Assembly: GCF_900090275.1 (NCBI RefSeq)
Contig: NZ_LT607755.1
Coordinates: 3,534,001-3,598,000, forward strand
Direction: 5' to 3'
Source: Micromonospora zamorensis
GTDB lineage: Bacteria > Actinomycetota > Actinomycetes > Mycobacteriales > Micromonosporaceae
Length of the DNA stretch: 64,000 bases
Below the pieces are notes generated by a model. The model was not told the origin of the DNA and searched no databases. It was given only the letters and a program-made list of their open reading frames with translations. Within the stretch, counting starts at the first letter, position 1. The number at the start of each line of letters is the position of its first letter. Below, piece after piece: positions 25,317 through 33,798 of this stretch. The translations under genes were made by a program, and so were the position numbers.

Positions 25317-28300
25317 TCAGCCGGCGTTGTACGCCCGGATGATGGTCTGGTCGATGCCGCTGCCGCCGTTGGCGGCGGCCTTCACCCGCAGCGAGACGGG
25401 CTGTCCGGTGGCGGCCGTCGGCAGAGCGACCCGGTAGGTGTCGCCGGTGCCGGTGACCCGGGCCGACGTCCAGGTGGCACCGTCGTCCGTCGAGGTCCAG
25501 ACCTGGAACGACGTCACCTTCCGCGCCTTGATTCCCCGCATCTGCCGGACGGCCAGCTCGGCCGTCCCGCCGGTGGCGTGGTTGAGGGTGTCCATCGGCA
25601 GCGCGTAGTCCACCGCCAGCAGGGGCAGCGGCACACTGCCGGTGCCGTCCGGTCCGGCCGACCGGAACGTCCACGACGTGTTGACCCTGGTCGAGATCGG
25701 CAGGATCAGGCTCGTGTCGACGTCGAGGGTCAGCCGGTAGTCGGCCATCTGCTGCGCAACGGTGACGTCGGCGAGCGGGCGGTCCCGCTCGTCGACGAGC
25801 TTGCCGTTGCGGTACACCGACAGCTTGCGGTTCACCCCGATCGAGCCGCCCTGGAGGCAGTCGGCCCGCTGGTGCTGGTCCGTCAGCGACACCAGGTCGA
25901 TGTGCAGGTTGCCCCGGGTACGCGACGGCGCGGTGGCGCAGCTGGACTCGGCCCCGGCCGGGTCGTCGTACCAGCCGGAGTGCAGCGGCTGCCGCGCCCA
26001 GACCTTGGTCTGCCGGCTGCCCGGCTGGTAGCTGCGCGGCGCCTCCTGCGCCGACAGGCCACCGTAGACACCCTCGTCGGCCCACAGATAGCCGGGCGAG
26101 AGGTAGTCGGTGCGGTACGGGGGCAGGTTGCCCTCGTGGGTCTGCGTCACCGGCACCCCGTCGGGCGTGAAGCCACTGCGGATCAGCTGGGTGACCATCC
26201 CCTCCGAGTCCATCTGGTGGAAGCGCTCCTCGATCCGAGCGAGCTTCGCCTGTTCGGCTCTGCTCACCCGGAAGGCGGGGTCGGCCGGTACTCCGCCCGC
26301 GTACTCGTGCACCAGGTTGTAGCGGTACGGCCTGGCGGTGCCGGCCGGCGAGTCGAGGTTGACGGCCGCCCAGGTGCGCCGGGACCCAACGCCGGGTTTC
26401 GGGAGCGCGGTGGTGCGGACCGTCGTCTGGGCCCCGTACCCGCTGACCTGGTGCCACCAGGACAGCCCGTTCGGGGCGGTCTGGACGTTGGTGAGGTCGG
26501 TCCGGGTGGGTGTGGTGGGCACCCCGTCGACAGTCGCCGTCACCGGCCTGGCCCGCGCCGGGTCGAGCGTCACGCTTCGGGCATCGCGCACGTCCAGGTC
26601 GGCCTCGGCGGCGAGCGTCGTCTCCAGCACGTCACTGTCGACGTAGTAGGCGACGGATGAGCCGAGGATCGCGTACCGGCCGGCCGGCACCCGCAGCGTG
26701 AAGGTGTCGCCGGGCGTACCGCCCGCACCGCTGTAGTAGACCACCGGGTCGGTGAGGTTGGTGACCAGCAGGTTGATCCAACTCTCCGCGCCCTCCTTGA
26801 GGCCGGGCAGTGGCTTCGTCCGGATCGTCAGGTCATAGCTGGGCTGCTCGACGTAGAAGCTCACCGGCGTGGTCGAGACCAGCTTGTGCCCGGCGGCGCG
26901 GGCGGTGACGGTGGCCAGGTAGAAGCCCGGCCGGGCGGCCAGCGCCGCGCGGTTGATCCGCACTGTCGCGCCGGCGGTCGCGCCGCGCTTGAGCGTCACC
27001 CGACTCGCCGACAGCGACGCCGCGCCGCGCGGCACCGACTGGCCGTCGTGGTTGACGAACGACACGTCGAGGTCGAGCACGGTCGTCGACTCACCGGTCC
27101 AGCTCAGCTTCGCCTCGCTGGTGCCGGACTGCGGGTACGCGAAGGTGCCGAGGTTGACGACCGGCTGGTCGCTGGTCGGGCCGCCGAGGGCCCGGGCCGC
27201 GTTGAGCCGACCGGCACCGACGGCGTACGCGTCGACGCCGCTCAGCGGGTCGGCGGCACCGACGAGCGCGGCCTTGAGCTGCGCGCCGGTCCAGTCCGGG
27301 TGCCGCTGGGCGAGCAGCGCGGCGGCGCCCGCCACGTGTGGGCTGGCCATCGAGGTGCCGCTGATGGCCTCGTAGTACCTGTCGATCGGGTCCTGGAGGT
27401 TGGTGCCGGCGGCCCGCGCGGCGACGATGTCGACGCCGGGTGCGACCAACTCCGGCTTGGCCACGTTGCTGGTGACCAGCGGCCCACGGCTGGAGAAGTC
27501 GGCGAGCTTGTCGTTCCGGTCGACCGCGCCGACGGTCAGCGCGCTGGCGGCCGACCCCGGCGAGGAGATGGCCCCGCCGCTGTTGCCGGCGGCGATGACG
27601 AAGAGCGCGCCGGTGGACCTGCTCAGTCCGTCGACGGCCAGCGAGAGCGGGTCGTTGCCGTCGTCCGGGTCGCTGCCGCCGAGGCTCATGTTGATGACGT
27701 CGGCCCGGGTGGCGGCCCACTCCATGCCGGCGATGATCCCGGAGTCCGCACCGGAACCGTGGTCGTCGAGGACCTTGCCGATCACCAGCTTGGCGTCAGG
27801 CGCCACGCCGCGACGCTGACCGCGGGCGGCAGCGCCGGTGCCGGCGATGGTCGACGCGACGTGCGTACCGTGGCCGTTGTGGTCGACGGCGTCACCGCCC
27901 TCGGCGGTGAAGTCGGCCCGGTCGGCGACCCGGCCGACCAGGTCCGGGTGGGTGAAGTCGGCACCGGTGTCGAGCACCGCGACAGTGGTCCCCCGGCCGG
28001 TGTAACCAGCCTTCCAGGCATCGGGCGCGGCGATCTGGCCGAGGTTGCGGTCCAGGTCGGCGTGCTGTCCGCCGCCGGTCAGGGCGGTGGCGCGGACCTT
28101 GCGGTCCAGCCAGACCTTCTTCGCGCCGGCGAGCAGCGAGTCGGTCGCCAGCTTCGCGGTGGCCGGGCTCTTCTTGGGTACGTGGCCGGCGACCGCGCCG
28201 ATGCTGGGCAGCGACAGCACGTCACCGAGTGCGGCCACCCGGGCGGAAGCGGTGGCGGGCTGCACGATGACCGGCAGGTCCGTGGTGTTCTCGTCGTCGT

Positions 28301-28661
28301 ACCCGTCGGCGATCAGCACGGTGACGTCGAACAGGTCGGGGTCGAGGACCGGACCGATCTGGGACGCGACGCGGGCGGGTACGACGTGCAGGTGACCGTC
28401 GGGGCCGCAGGTCTGCTGGATGACCGCGTTCTCGTCGGCCGGCCGCACCGTGGCCTTGGGGCATCCCGATCCGGTGCTCCGTACGGTCACCACGTCCCCG
28501 GTCAGCAGGGTGACGGTGTGCGTCTTCCCGTCGACAGAGGTCCTGGACGTGCCGGTCGTGCCGATTCCGCCTGGCCCGGCCGTGGCGGAGCCGCCCGGTA
28601 GGGCGGTCAGTGTCGTGGCCGTGACGGCGATGGCCAACAGCCATCGCGTTTTCCTGAGCAT
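25317..28661 (-). CDS. Secreted S8 subtilisin-like serine protease
   Basis: 1114 residues. A Sec signal peptide (1-28, ending SATA) and a propeptide (to ~205) precede the S8 domain, with Asp231 (AVLDTGAD), His264 (HGTHVAS), oxyanion Asn360 (AAGNSGG) and Ser437 (GTSMASPH), all intact. Beta-sandwich domains follow (fibronectin/bacterial Ig-like, residues ~500-1114), as in large actinomycete subtilases of the kiwellin/vpr type. It degrades extracellular protein. It is monocistronic and divergent from the S15-type hydrolase gene, sharing a 241-base promoter region. The basic KTRWLLAIA start follows a weak ribosome site. Confidence 0.95.
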   Translation of the reverse strand: MLRKTRWLLAIAVTATTLTALPGGSATAGPGGIGTTGTSRTSVDGKTHTVTLLTGDVVTVRSTGSGCPKATVRPADENAVIQQTCGPDGHLHVVPARVASQIGPVLDPDLFDVTVLIADGYDDENTTDLPVIVQPATASARVAALGDVLSLPSIGAVAGHVPKKSPATAKLATDSLLAGAKKVWLDRKVRATALTGGGQHADLDRNLGQIAAPDAWKAGYTGRGTTVAVLDTGADFTHPDLVGRVADRADFTAEGGDAVDHNGHGTHVASTIAGTGAAARGQRRGVAPDAKLVIGKVLDDHGSGADSGIIAGMEWAATRADVINMSLGGSDPDDGNDPLSLAVDGLSRSTGALFVIAAGNSGGAISSPGSAASALTVGAVDRNDKLADFSSRGPLVTSNVAKPELVAPGVDIVAARAAGTNLQDPIDRYYEAISGTSMASPHVAGAAALLAQRHPDWTGAQLKAALVGAADPLSGVDAYAVGAGRLNAARALGGPTSDQPVVNLGTFAYPQSGTSEAKLSWTGESTTVLDLDVSFVNHDGQSVPRGAASLSASRVTLKRGATAGATVRINRAALAARPGFYLATVTARAAGHKLVSTTPVSFYVEQPSYDLTIRTKPLPGLKEGAESWINLLVTNLTDPVVYYSGAGGTPGDTFTLRVPAGRYAILGSSVAYYVDSDVLETTLAAEADLDVRDARSVTLDPARARPVTATVDGVPTTPTRTDLTNVQTAPNGLSWWHQVSGYGAQTTVRTTALPKPGVGSRRTWAAVNLDSPAGTARPYRYNLVHEYAGGVPADPAFRVSRAEQAKLARIEERFHQMDSEGMVTQLIRSGFTPDGVPVTQTHEGNLPPYRTDYLSPGYLWADEGVYGGLSAQEAPRSYQPGSRQTKVWARQPLHSGWYDDPAGAESSCATAPSRTRGNLHIDLVSLTDQHQRADCLQGGSIGVNRKLSVYRNGKLVDERDRPLADVTVAQQMADYRLTLDVDTSLILPISTRVNTSWTFRSAGPDGTGSVPLPLLAVDYALPMDTLNHATGGTAELAVRQMRGIKARKVTSFQVWTSTDDGATWTSARVTGTGDTYRVALPTAATGQPVSLRVKAAANGGSGIDQTIIRAYNAG

Positions 28662-28825
28662 GGTGCTCCTCGTCTAATGTGGACGAAACCGTCTCTTCGG
28701 GCGGCTTCCCGCAAGATCATATGCACGAGACTGTGATCTTCGGAGGCCCCGGAACGAGGAGTTTTCCGGCTCGCGAGAAGGATGCATCCCCGTCCGAGGG
28801 GATCGACGGGACGCCAGCGCCGTCC

Positions 28826-28831
28826 TAGCAT
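28826..28831 (+). promoter_or_regulatory. -10 box for the S15-type hydrolase gene
   Basis: TAGCAT lies 72 bases before the ATG at 28903 in the divergent region with the subtilase. No confident -35 is visible. Confidence 0.35.
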
Positions 28832-28902
28832 GGCGACGAATGGATCTTCGAGATCGGCCCCTGCCGACCCCCGGCAACCAGCCCAACCGAAGGGAGACGC
28901 GC

Positions 28903-30786
28903 ATGCGTCGACCCCGTCATCTGGCACTTCTGAGCATCGGTGTGTCCGGCGCTCTGGTGCTCAGCGCAGCCCCCACAGCAACGGCTGCCCCGCCCACCGC
29001 GACCACGCCCACCGGCATCGTGGTCAGCGACGGCATGACCCAACCGGTGTTCTCGCTCGCCGACGCGATCGAGGAGCGGGTGTTCGTCCAGACCCCGGTC
29101 GACACCGACCACGACGGTCGACCCGACCGGGTGGCGATCGACATCTCCCGACCCCGGGAGACCGCCACGCAGGGCTTCAAGGTGCCGGTCATCTTCGAGC
29201 ACAGCCCGTACCGCAAGGGCACCTGGGGTGACGTGCCGTACCCGAGCGTGCTGGTCGACGAGCTGCCGCAGAACGGTCTGACCGACCGTTCCGGACGGCG
29301 GGCGCTCGACGTGGGCACCCAGCGCGCCCAGGCGAAGGCCAACCTGCCCGGCTCGCTGGACGACTACTACGTGCCCCGCGGGTACGCGGTGGTGCTCGGT
29401 CAGAGCGTCGGCACCGGCGACTCGGACGGCTGCCCCACCAGCGGCGACCAGGCGGAGACGCTCGGCACCAAGGCGGTCATCGACTGGCTCAACGGCCAGG
29501 CGTTGGGGTACGACGCGAACGGCGCCCCGGTCTCCGCCGGCTGGACCACCGGCGCGGTCGGCATGACCGGTGTCTCCTACAACGGGACGCTGCCCAACCA
29601 GGTGGCCACCACGGGAGTCAAGGGACTCAAGACCATCGTGCCGGTCTCCGCGATCAGCAGCTGGTACGACTATTACCGGGCCAACGGTCTGGTCGTCGCC
29701 CCCGGGACGTTCCAGGGCGAGGACCTCGACATCCTCGCCCAGTACACCGCCGGGCAGGCACGGGCCGAGGGGCAGTGCGCCGACGAGCTGGCCGCCATCA
29801 CCGAGGAGCAGGACCGGGTCACCGGCGACTACTCCGAATTCTGGCAGGACCGGGACTACCTCGACGCCCGCAACGTCAAGGCGAGCGTCTTCGTCGTCCA
29901 CGGCCTCAACGACTGGAACGTGAAGACCGAGCACTTCGCCGGCTGGTGGGACCAGCTCGCGAAGCGCGACGTACCGCGCAAGATCTGGCTGCACCAGGGC
30001 GGCCACGGCGGCCCGGGCAGCAGCGCGTCGGTGACCCTGCCGAGTGGCCAGACGTGGACGTACAAGCAGACCGAGAACCGCTGGTTCGACTTCTGGCTGT
30101 GGAACGTGCGCAACGGCATCATGGACGAGCCGACCGCGGTGCTCCAGCGCGAGGACCGGGCCTACACCACGTACGCCAACTGGCCCGACCCGGCCGCGCG
30201 TGAGGTCGGCTTGCGGTTCGCCGCCACCGACGCCACCGCCCCGGGCACGCTCACCACGGGCAAGCCGCCGAAGGTCAAGGTCGAGCAGAGCTTCGTCGAC
30301 GAGGGGCGGACCATCCACCCGGACACCCTGGTGTCCAACCCGGACACGGCGAGCGCGAACCGACTCGCGTACCGCTCCCCCGAGCTGACGCAGAGCGTGC
30401 GCATCTCCGGCCGTCCGGAGATGCGGCTGCGGATGGCGATCGACAACAAGCCGGACGCGAACCTCACCGCGTACCTGGTCGACTACGGCCCGGCCGGGTC
30501 GACCGCCGCGCCGACAGTGGTGACGCGAGGTTGGATGGACCCGCAGAACCGCAAGAGCGCCGCACGCACCCAGCCGGTCAAGCAGGGCAAGCTGTACGAC
30601 TACCGGTGGACCATGGAGCCGAAGGACTACGTCTTCCCGGCGGGCCACCGGATCGGCGTGGTCGTCATCTCCAGCGACCAGGAGTACACCCTGCTGCCGT
30701 TGGGTGGCACCGAGCTGCGGGTCGCACCGAACGACAGCGAACTGCGACTGCCGGTGGTCGGCGGGCGGAGCGTCCTCGGGTTCTGA
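28903..30786 (+). CDS. Secreted S15/CocE-type X-Pro dipeptidyl-peptidase
   Basis: 627 residues from the ATG at 28903 with an AAGGGAG site. A signal peptide (1-29) precedes an alpha/beta hydrolase with Ser225 in GMTGVSYNGT, Asp337 in GLNDWNV and His368 in GGHGGPG. A C-terminal jelly-roll (~400-627) is typical of PepX/CocE. The family removes X-Pro dipeptides or hydrolyses esters. Given its secretion and the neighbouring subtilase, peptide breakdown outside the cell is likely. A strong hairpin follows the stop by 18 bases. Confidence 0.93.
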   Translation: MRRPRHLALLSIGVSGALVLSAAPTATAAPPTATTPTGIVVSDGMTQPVFSLADAIEERVFVQTPVDTDHDGRPDRVAIDISRPRETATQGFKVPVIFEHSPYRKGTWGDVPYPSVLVDELPQNGLTDRSGRRALDVGTQRAQAKANLPGSLDDYYVPRGYAVVLGQSVGTGDSDGCPTSGDQAETLGTKAVIDWLNGQALGYDANGAPVSAGWTTGAVGMTGVSYNGTLPNQVATTGVKGLKTIVPVSAISSWYDYYRANGLVVAPGTFQGEDLDILAQYTAGQARAEGQCADELAAITEEQDRVTGDYSEFWQDRDYLDARNVKASVFVVHGLNDWNVKTEHFAGWWDQLAKRDVPRKIWLHQGGHGGPGSSASVTLPSGQTWTYKQTENRWFDFWLWNVRNGIMDEPTAVLQREDRAYTTYANWPDPAAREVGLRFAATDATAPGTLTTGKPPKVKVEQSFVDEGRTIHPDTLVSNPDTASANRLAYRSPELTQSVRISGRPEMRLRMAIDNKPDANLTAYLVDYGPAGSTAAPTVVTRGWMDPQNRKSAARTQPVKQGKLYDYRWTMEPKDYVFPAGHRIGVVVISSDQEYTLLPLGGTELRVAPNDSELRLPVVGGRSVLGF

Positions 30787-30804
30787 TCTCGCCCTCGTGC
30801 GACA

Positions 30805-30839
30805 GGTGGGGCAGTCCGACGCGTTCGGGCTGCCCCACC
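30805..30839 (+). terminator. Hairpin terminator of the S15-type gene
   Basis: GGTGGGGCAG pairs with CTGCCCCACC and the stem extends five more pairs inward (one G:T) to a 5-base loop, 18 bases after the stop. Confidence 0.75.
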
Positions 30840-30875
30840 CGCGTGTCCGGCGGTGTCCGGTATCCCACCCCGGGT

Positions 30876-30955
30876 CAAGATCCGCGCAACATCAGGGAAC
30901 TTGCTGCCTCGGCGTGGTCTGAGGCAGCAAGTTCCCTGAAAGTGCGCGGATCTTG
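30876..30955. repeat. 80-base palindrome (13 bp + 3x3 bulge + 19 bp)
   Basis: The arm 30876-30910 is complementary to 30921-30955 except for three central unpaired positions (ACA against AAG) and has a 10-base loop. It lies about 40 bases beyond the terminator of the preceding gene. The perfect pairing and the same stem/3x3 bulge/stem design as 20720-20783 suggest a dispersed palindromic element rather than another terminator. Confidence 0.85.
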
Positions 30956-31092
30956 GATTGCCCACGCCCGGGGTTGCGGGGTGTGGTGTCCGGTTCGGCG
31001 GATCCGGCCGTGGGGTGGGTGTCGGGTTTGGGGGTCGGTGTCGCGTGGTCGGCGCCACCCTGGCGGCGGAATCGTGGGCCGGGCGGGGTCGT

Positions 31093-31302
31093 TATACCTG
31101 GCATGCCACCGCGACTTTCGGGTCGTGGGGCGAGGGCGCACCGACCGGGAACATCCGCTGGGCCGCCCCGGTTACATCCCCCGCAACGCCCGAGCAGGTC
31201 CCCCCGGGGATCGCCGGCGTTCCCCCCGAGACTTTCCCGCACGGTCACCGTTCCCCCCTTGTGTGTCGTGCGGACACCCCCGATGCAGAGGAGCACGCCA
31301 TC
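31093..31302 (+). promoter_or_regulatory. Promoter and long structured 5' leader of the C39-like protease
   Basis: This is the right part of a 516-base gene-free stretch (30787-31302), which otherwise holds the terminator and palindrome above. TATACC (31093-31098) is a good -10, giving a ~200-base leader. The leader has a stem AACGCC (31185-31190) with GGCGTT (31216-31221) and other G+C pairings. Segments such as ACATCCGCTGGGC and GCCCGAGCAGG faintly resemble parts of the ydaO (c-di-AMP) riboswitch, which precedes cell-wall enzyme genes in actinomycetes. The canonical GAACCCGACAG core is not intact, so riboswitch identity is uncertain. Confidence 0.4.
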
Positions 31303-31959
31303 ATGCGTACCGATCTGATTCGTAAGACCGCTCTGACCGCTGCTGGCCTGGCCTTCACCGGCGGCGCCATCGTCGGACCGATCACCGCCGCGTACGCCGC
31401 CGAGGCGAAGCCGGCGTCGCAGACGCAGTCTGACCGCAAGCCGTCGGGTGAGCGTCAGCTGGGCGTGCGCTACGAGGCCCAGCCGAACTTCTACTACTGC
31501 GGACCCGCCGCGACCCGTAACGCCCTTTCCGTGCAGGGCAAGGACATCAGCGTCGACGCGATGGCCAAGGAGATGGGCACCACCGAGGCCGGCACCAACT
31601 CGATCAACGACATCACCCCGGTGCTGAACAAGGAGACCGGCAAGAACGACGCGTACCGGTCCGTGGAGATCAGCACGCCCGCGGCCGACGATAAGCAGAC
31701 CGACAAGCTGCGCGCCGACATCGTCCGCACCGTCGACGACGGCCGGGCCGTGGTCGCCAACATCGCCGGCACCACCACCGACACCGACGGTGCTATCCAC
31801 TCCTTCGAGGGCGGGCACTACATCAGCGTCGTCGGCTACCGCGACAACGGCCAGATCGTGAAGATCGCCGACTCCGCCGACCCGAACACCGCCTCCTACG
31901 AGGTCACCGTCGAGCACCTCGCCGACTGGATCGCCACCCGCGGCTACGCCACCAGCTGA
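31303..31959 (+). CDS. Secreted C39-like papain-fold peptidase
   Basis: 218 residues from the ATG at 31303 (AGAGGAG site). A signal peptide (1-33, ending AYA) precedes a C39_2-type domain: Cys66 in FYYCGPAA, His172 in GGHYISVVGY and Asp190 in IADSADP form the expected triad. Secreted members act on peptides at the cell surface; they lack the transporter part of bacteriocin-processing C39 proteins. The gene has a long leader and a strong terminator with a T-rich tail. Confidence 0.88.
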   Translation: MRTDLIRKTALTAAGLAFTGGAIVGPITAAYAAEAKPASQTQSDRKPSGERQLGVRYEAQPNFYYCGPAATRNALSVQGKDISVDAMAKEMGTTEAGTNSINDITPVLNKETGKNDAYRSVEISTPAADDKQTDKLRADIVRTVDDGRAVVANIAGTTTDTDGAIHSFEGGHYISVVGYRDNGQIVKIADSADPNTASYEVTVEHLADWIATRGYATS

Positions 31960-31979
31960 CCCCGCACCAGACACGAAGC

Positions 31980-32014
31980 GAAGGGCCGGACCCCACCACG
32001 GGGCCCGGCCCTTC
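31980..32014 (+). terminator. Intrinsic terminator of the C39-like gene
   Basis: GAAGGGCCGG pairs with CCGGCCCTTC; after one mismatch CCCC pairs with GGGG. The stem is followed by a T-rich GTCGTCTTTCATTT tail. Confidence 0.85.
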
Positions 32015-32047
32015 GTCGTCTTTCATTTCCGCCAATTGCGGAACGTA

Positions 32048-32098
32048 TTGACAACTTTCGACATGGGGGTGAGGCTTGACCTGCTGAGAGCGCTCTCT
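32048..32098 (+). promoter_or_regulatory. Promoter with a LacI-type palindromic operator at the start site
   Basis: TTGACA (32048-32053), a 17-base spacer and GAGGCT (32071-32076). The predicted start site at about 32083 is followed at once by the palindrome TGAGAGCGCTCTCT (32085-32098, core GAGAGCGCTCTC perfect). It matches the shape of LacI/CebR-type operators (TGGGAGCGCTCCCA). A repressor there would block transcription of the DUF1996 gene. Confidence 0.6.
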
Positions 32099-32208
32099 CG
32101 CACCCGGCCGCAAACCGGCCACCACCAGTCTGGCCAGGGCAATCTCCGATGTCTTCGGCGGCGGCGCCGGAGCTTTCCCTGACCCGTTCCCCCGACAGGA
32201 GTCACACG

Positions 32209-33102
32209 ATGGACAGGGCCGCACCCCTCTCCGGCACCCACCGCCGGCTGCGCCTCGCCACGGCGATCGGCGCACTGCTGGTGCTACTCGGCACGTACGT
32301 CGCCTCCACCACCGAGCGGGCCGACGCCGCCCCGGTCGCCAACGCCATCCGGGTTGCCGAGTTCCCCGCCGACTGCACCTACAGCCACCGGCTGCCGGAC
32401 GACCCGATCATCTTCCCCGGGCTGCCCGGGGCCTCGCACATGCACAGCTTCTTCGGCGCCACGGTGACGAACGCCAACACCACCCTCCCTGACCTGGTCA
32501 ACTCCCCCAGCACCTGCAACCCGCGGGTGGACGTCTCGTCCTACTGGGTGCCGACCCTGTACCGCGACAACGTGCCGGTGGAGCCGGCGATCGCCACGTT
32601 CTACTACCTGGGCGAGGGCGTACGCTCCGACGTCGTCGCGAACACCCAGCCGTTCCCGCTCGGGCTGCGACTCGTCGCCGGCAACGCGAAGGCCACCGGC
32701 TCGAACGACAGCATCGCCCGGTGGTCGTGCCTGCACGCCGGGCACGTGCCTCCGTCGAAGGACTTCGTCAACTGCCCGTCCGGCACGATGCTGGAGTCGT
32801 ACCTGGACTTCCCGCAGTGCTGGAACGGCCGGGACCTGGACTCGCCGGACCACAAGAGCCACCTGGCGTACCCGGTGAACCAGGCCTGCCCGAGCACCCA
32901 CCCGGTGCACGTGCCCAAGCTGCGGCAGGTGCTGCGATACCCGGTCACCGGCGACCCCTCGCGGATCCGGCTCGCCTCCGGGCCGGGCTACACCATGCAC
33001 GGTGACTTCTTCAACGCCTGGCCGGTGGCGGAGATGGCCCGGCGGGTCCAGGACTGCATTCGTCCCGTCATCAAGTGCGGTCACGACGGCCGACCGATCT
33101 GA
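32209..33102 (+). CDS. Secreted DUF1996 protein
   Basis: 297 residues. A signal peptide (long basic start, hydrophobic 18-33, ending ADA ~41) precedes a DUF1996 domain: FPADCTYSHRLPDDPI, HMHSFFGA, YWVPTLY and LDFPQCWNGRDLDSPDHKSH are its hallmark segments. Six or more conserved Cys suggest disulfides. The family is common in fungi and actinomycetes next to carbohydrate-active enzymes; its function is not established. CAGGAG gives a good ribosome site. A LacI-type operator upstream hints at sugar-dependent expression. Confidence 0.92.
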   Translation: MDRAAPLSGTHRRLRLATAIGALLVLLGTYVASTTERADAAPVANAIRVAEFPADCTYSHRLPDDPIIFPGLPGASHMHSFFGATVTNANTTLPDLVNSPSTCNPRVDVSSYWVPTLYRDNVPVEPAIATFYYLGEGVRSDVVANTQPFPLGLRLVAGNAKATGSNDSIARWSCLHAGHVPPSKDFVNCPSGTMLESYLDFPQCWNGRDLDSPDHKSHLAYPVNQACPSTHPVHVPKLRQVLRYPVTGDPSRIRLASGPGYTMHGDFFNAWPVAEMARRVQDCIRPVIKCGHDGRPI

Positions 33103-33174
33103 GCCGACAGGCTCCCACCACGGAGGCGGGTCCGGTCACGCCGGGCCCGCCGTCCGGGGGCGAGAGGAGGCCGG

Positions 33175-33777
33175 ATGCGAACCCTCGTGAGCGCGTCCAT
33201 ATCCCTGTTCCTCGCGGCGCTGCTCGTCACGGCGTGCGCCACCGGATCACCGACCACGACCGCACCGTCGACCGCCGCACCCTCGACCGCCGGACTGGCC
33301 GGCTCGGTGTCGCCCAGTGGCTCGGCCAGTCTGTTCAGCCCCACCGACATCGCGTGGCTTCAGCTGACGGTGGCGATGAACGAACGCCTTCTGCCGGTGC
33401 TGGACATGGTGCCGGGTCGGACCACCGACCCCGCGTGGCAGACCTTCGCCGCCCGGCTCGGCACGGCGCACCGCGCCGACCTCAGCACCGCCCGACGGCT
33501 GCTCGCCGAATCCGGTGCCCCGGCGACCAACCCGCACGAGGGCCACGACATGCCGGGCATGGTCACCGAGCAGGAGTTGACGACGTTGCGGTCGGTGACC
33601 GGTGTCGCGTTCGAACGATTGGCAGGTCAGCACGTACGGGCGCACCTGCAACAGGCGGTGCGGATCGCCGCCGCGGAGCAGCGGAACGGGGCGTATCCGG
33701 CGACGACCGCGTTGGCCGCGGAGGTGGCCCGGGCCGGCGACGCCGAGCTCACCCGACTCGATCGGTTGACCCTGTAG
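33175..33777 (+). CDS. DUF305 lipoprotein
   Basis: 200 residues with a lipobox LLVTAC (Cys21), a Thr/Ser-rich linker (24-50) and a four-helix DUF305 domain. The family's methionine/histidine motif appears as HEGHDMPGMV, and there are MNERLLPVLDM and GQHVRAHLQQA helices. DUF305 proteins are ferritin-like extracytoplasmic proteins linked to copper resistance; the Met/His cluster fits metal binding. GAGGAGG ribosome site. It follows DUF1996 by 72 bases and may be in the same transcript. Confidence 0.88.
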   Translation: MRTLVSASISLFLAALLVTACATGSPTTTAPSTAAPSTAGLAGSVSPSGSASLFSPTDIAWLQLTVAMNERLLPVLDMVPGRTTDPAWQTFAARLGTAHRADLSTARRLLAESGAPATNPHEGHDMPGMVTEQELTTLRSVTGVAFERLAGQHVRAHLQQAVRIAAAEQRNGAYPATTALAAEVARAGDAELTRLDRLTL

Positions 33778-33798
33778 ACCGCCACGCCGATCGTCCTC

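Noticed and set aside
32085..32098. Direct link of the 60238 LacI protein to the 32085 operator
   Set aside because: The two sites are 28 kb apart, the genome surely holds many LacI regulators, and the importer's own promoter is outside the window, so the link is kept only as a speculation.
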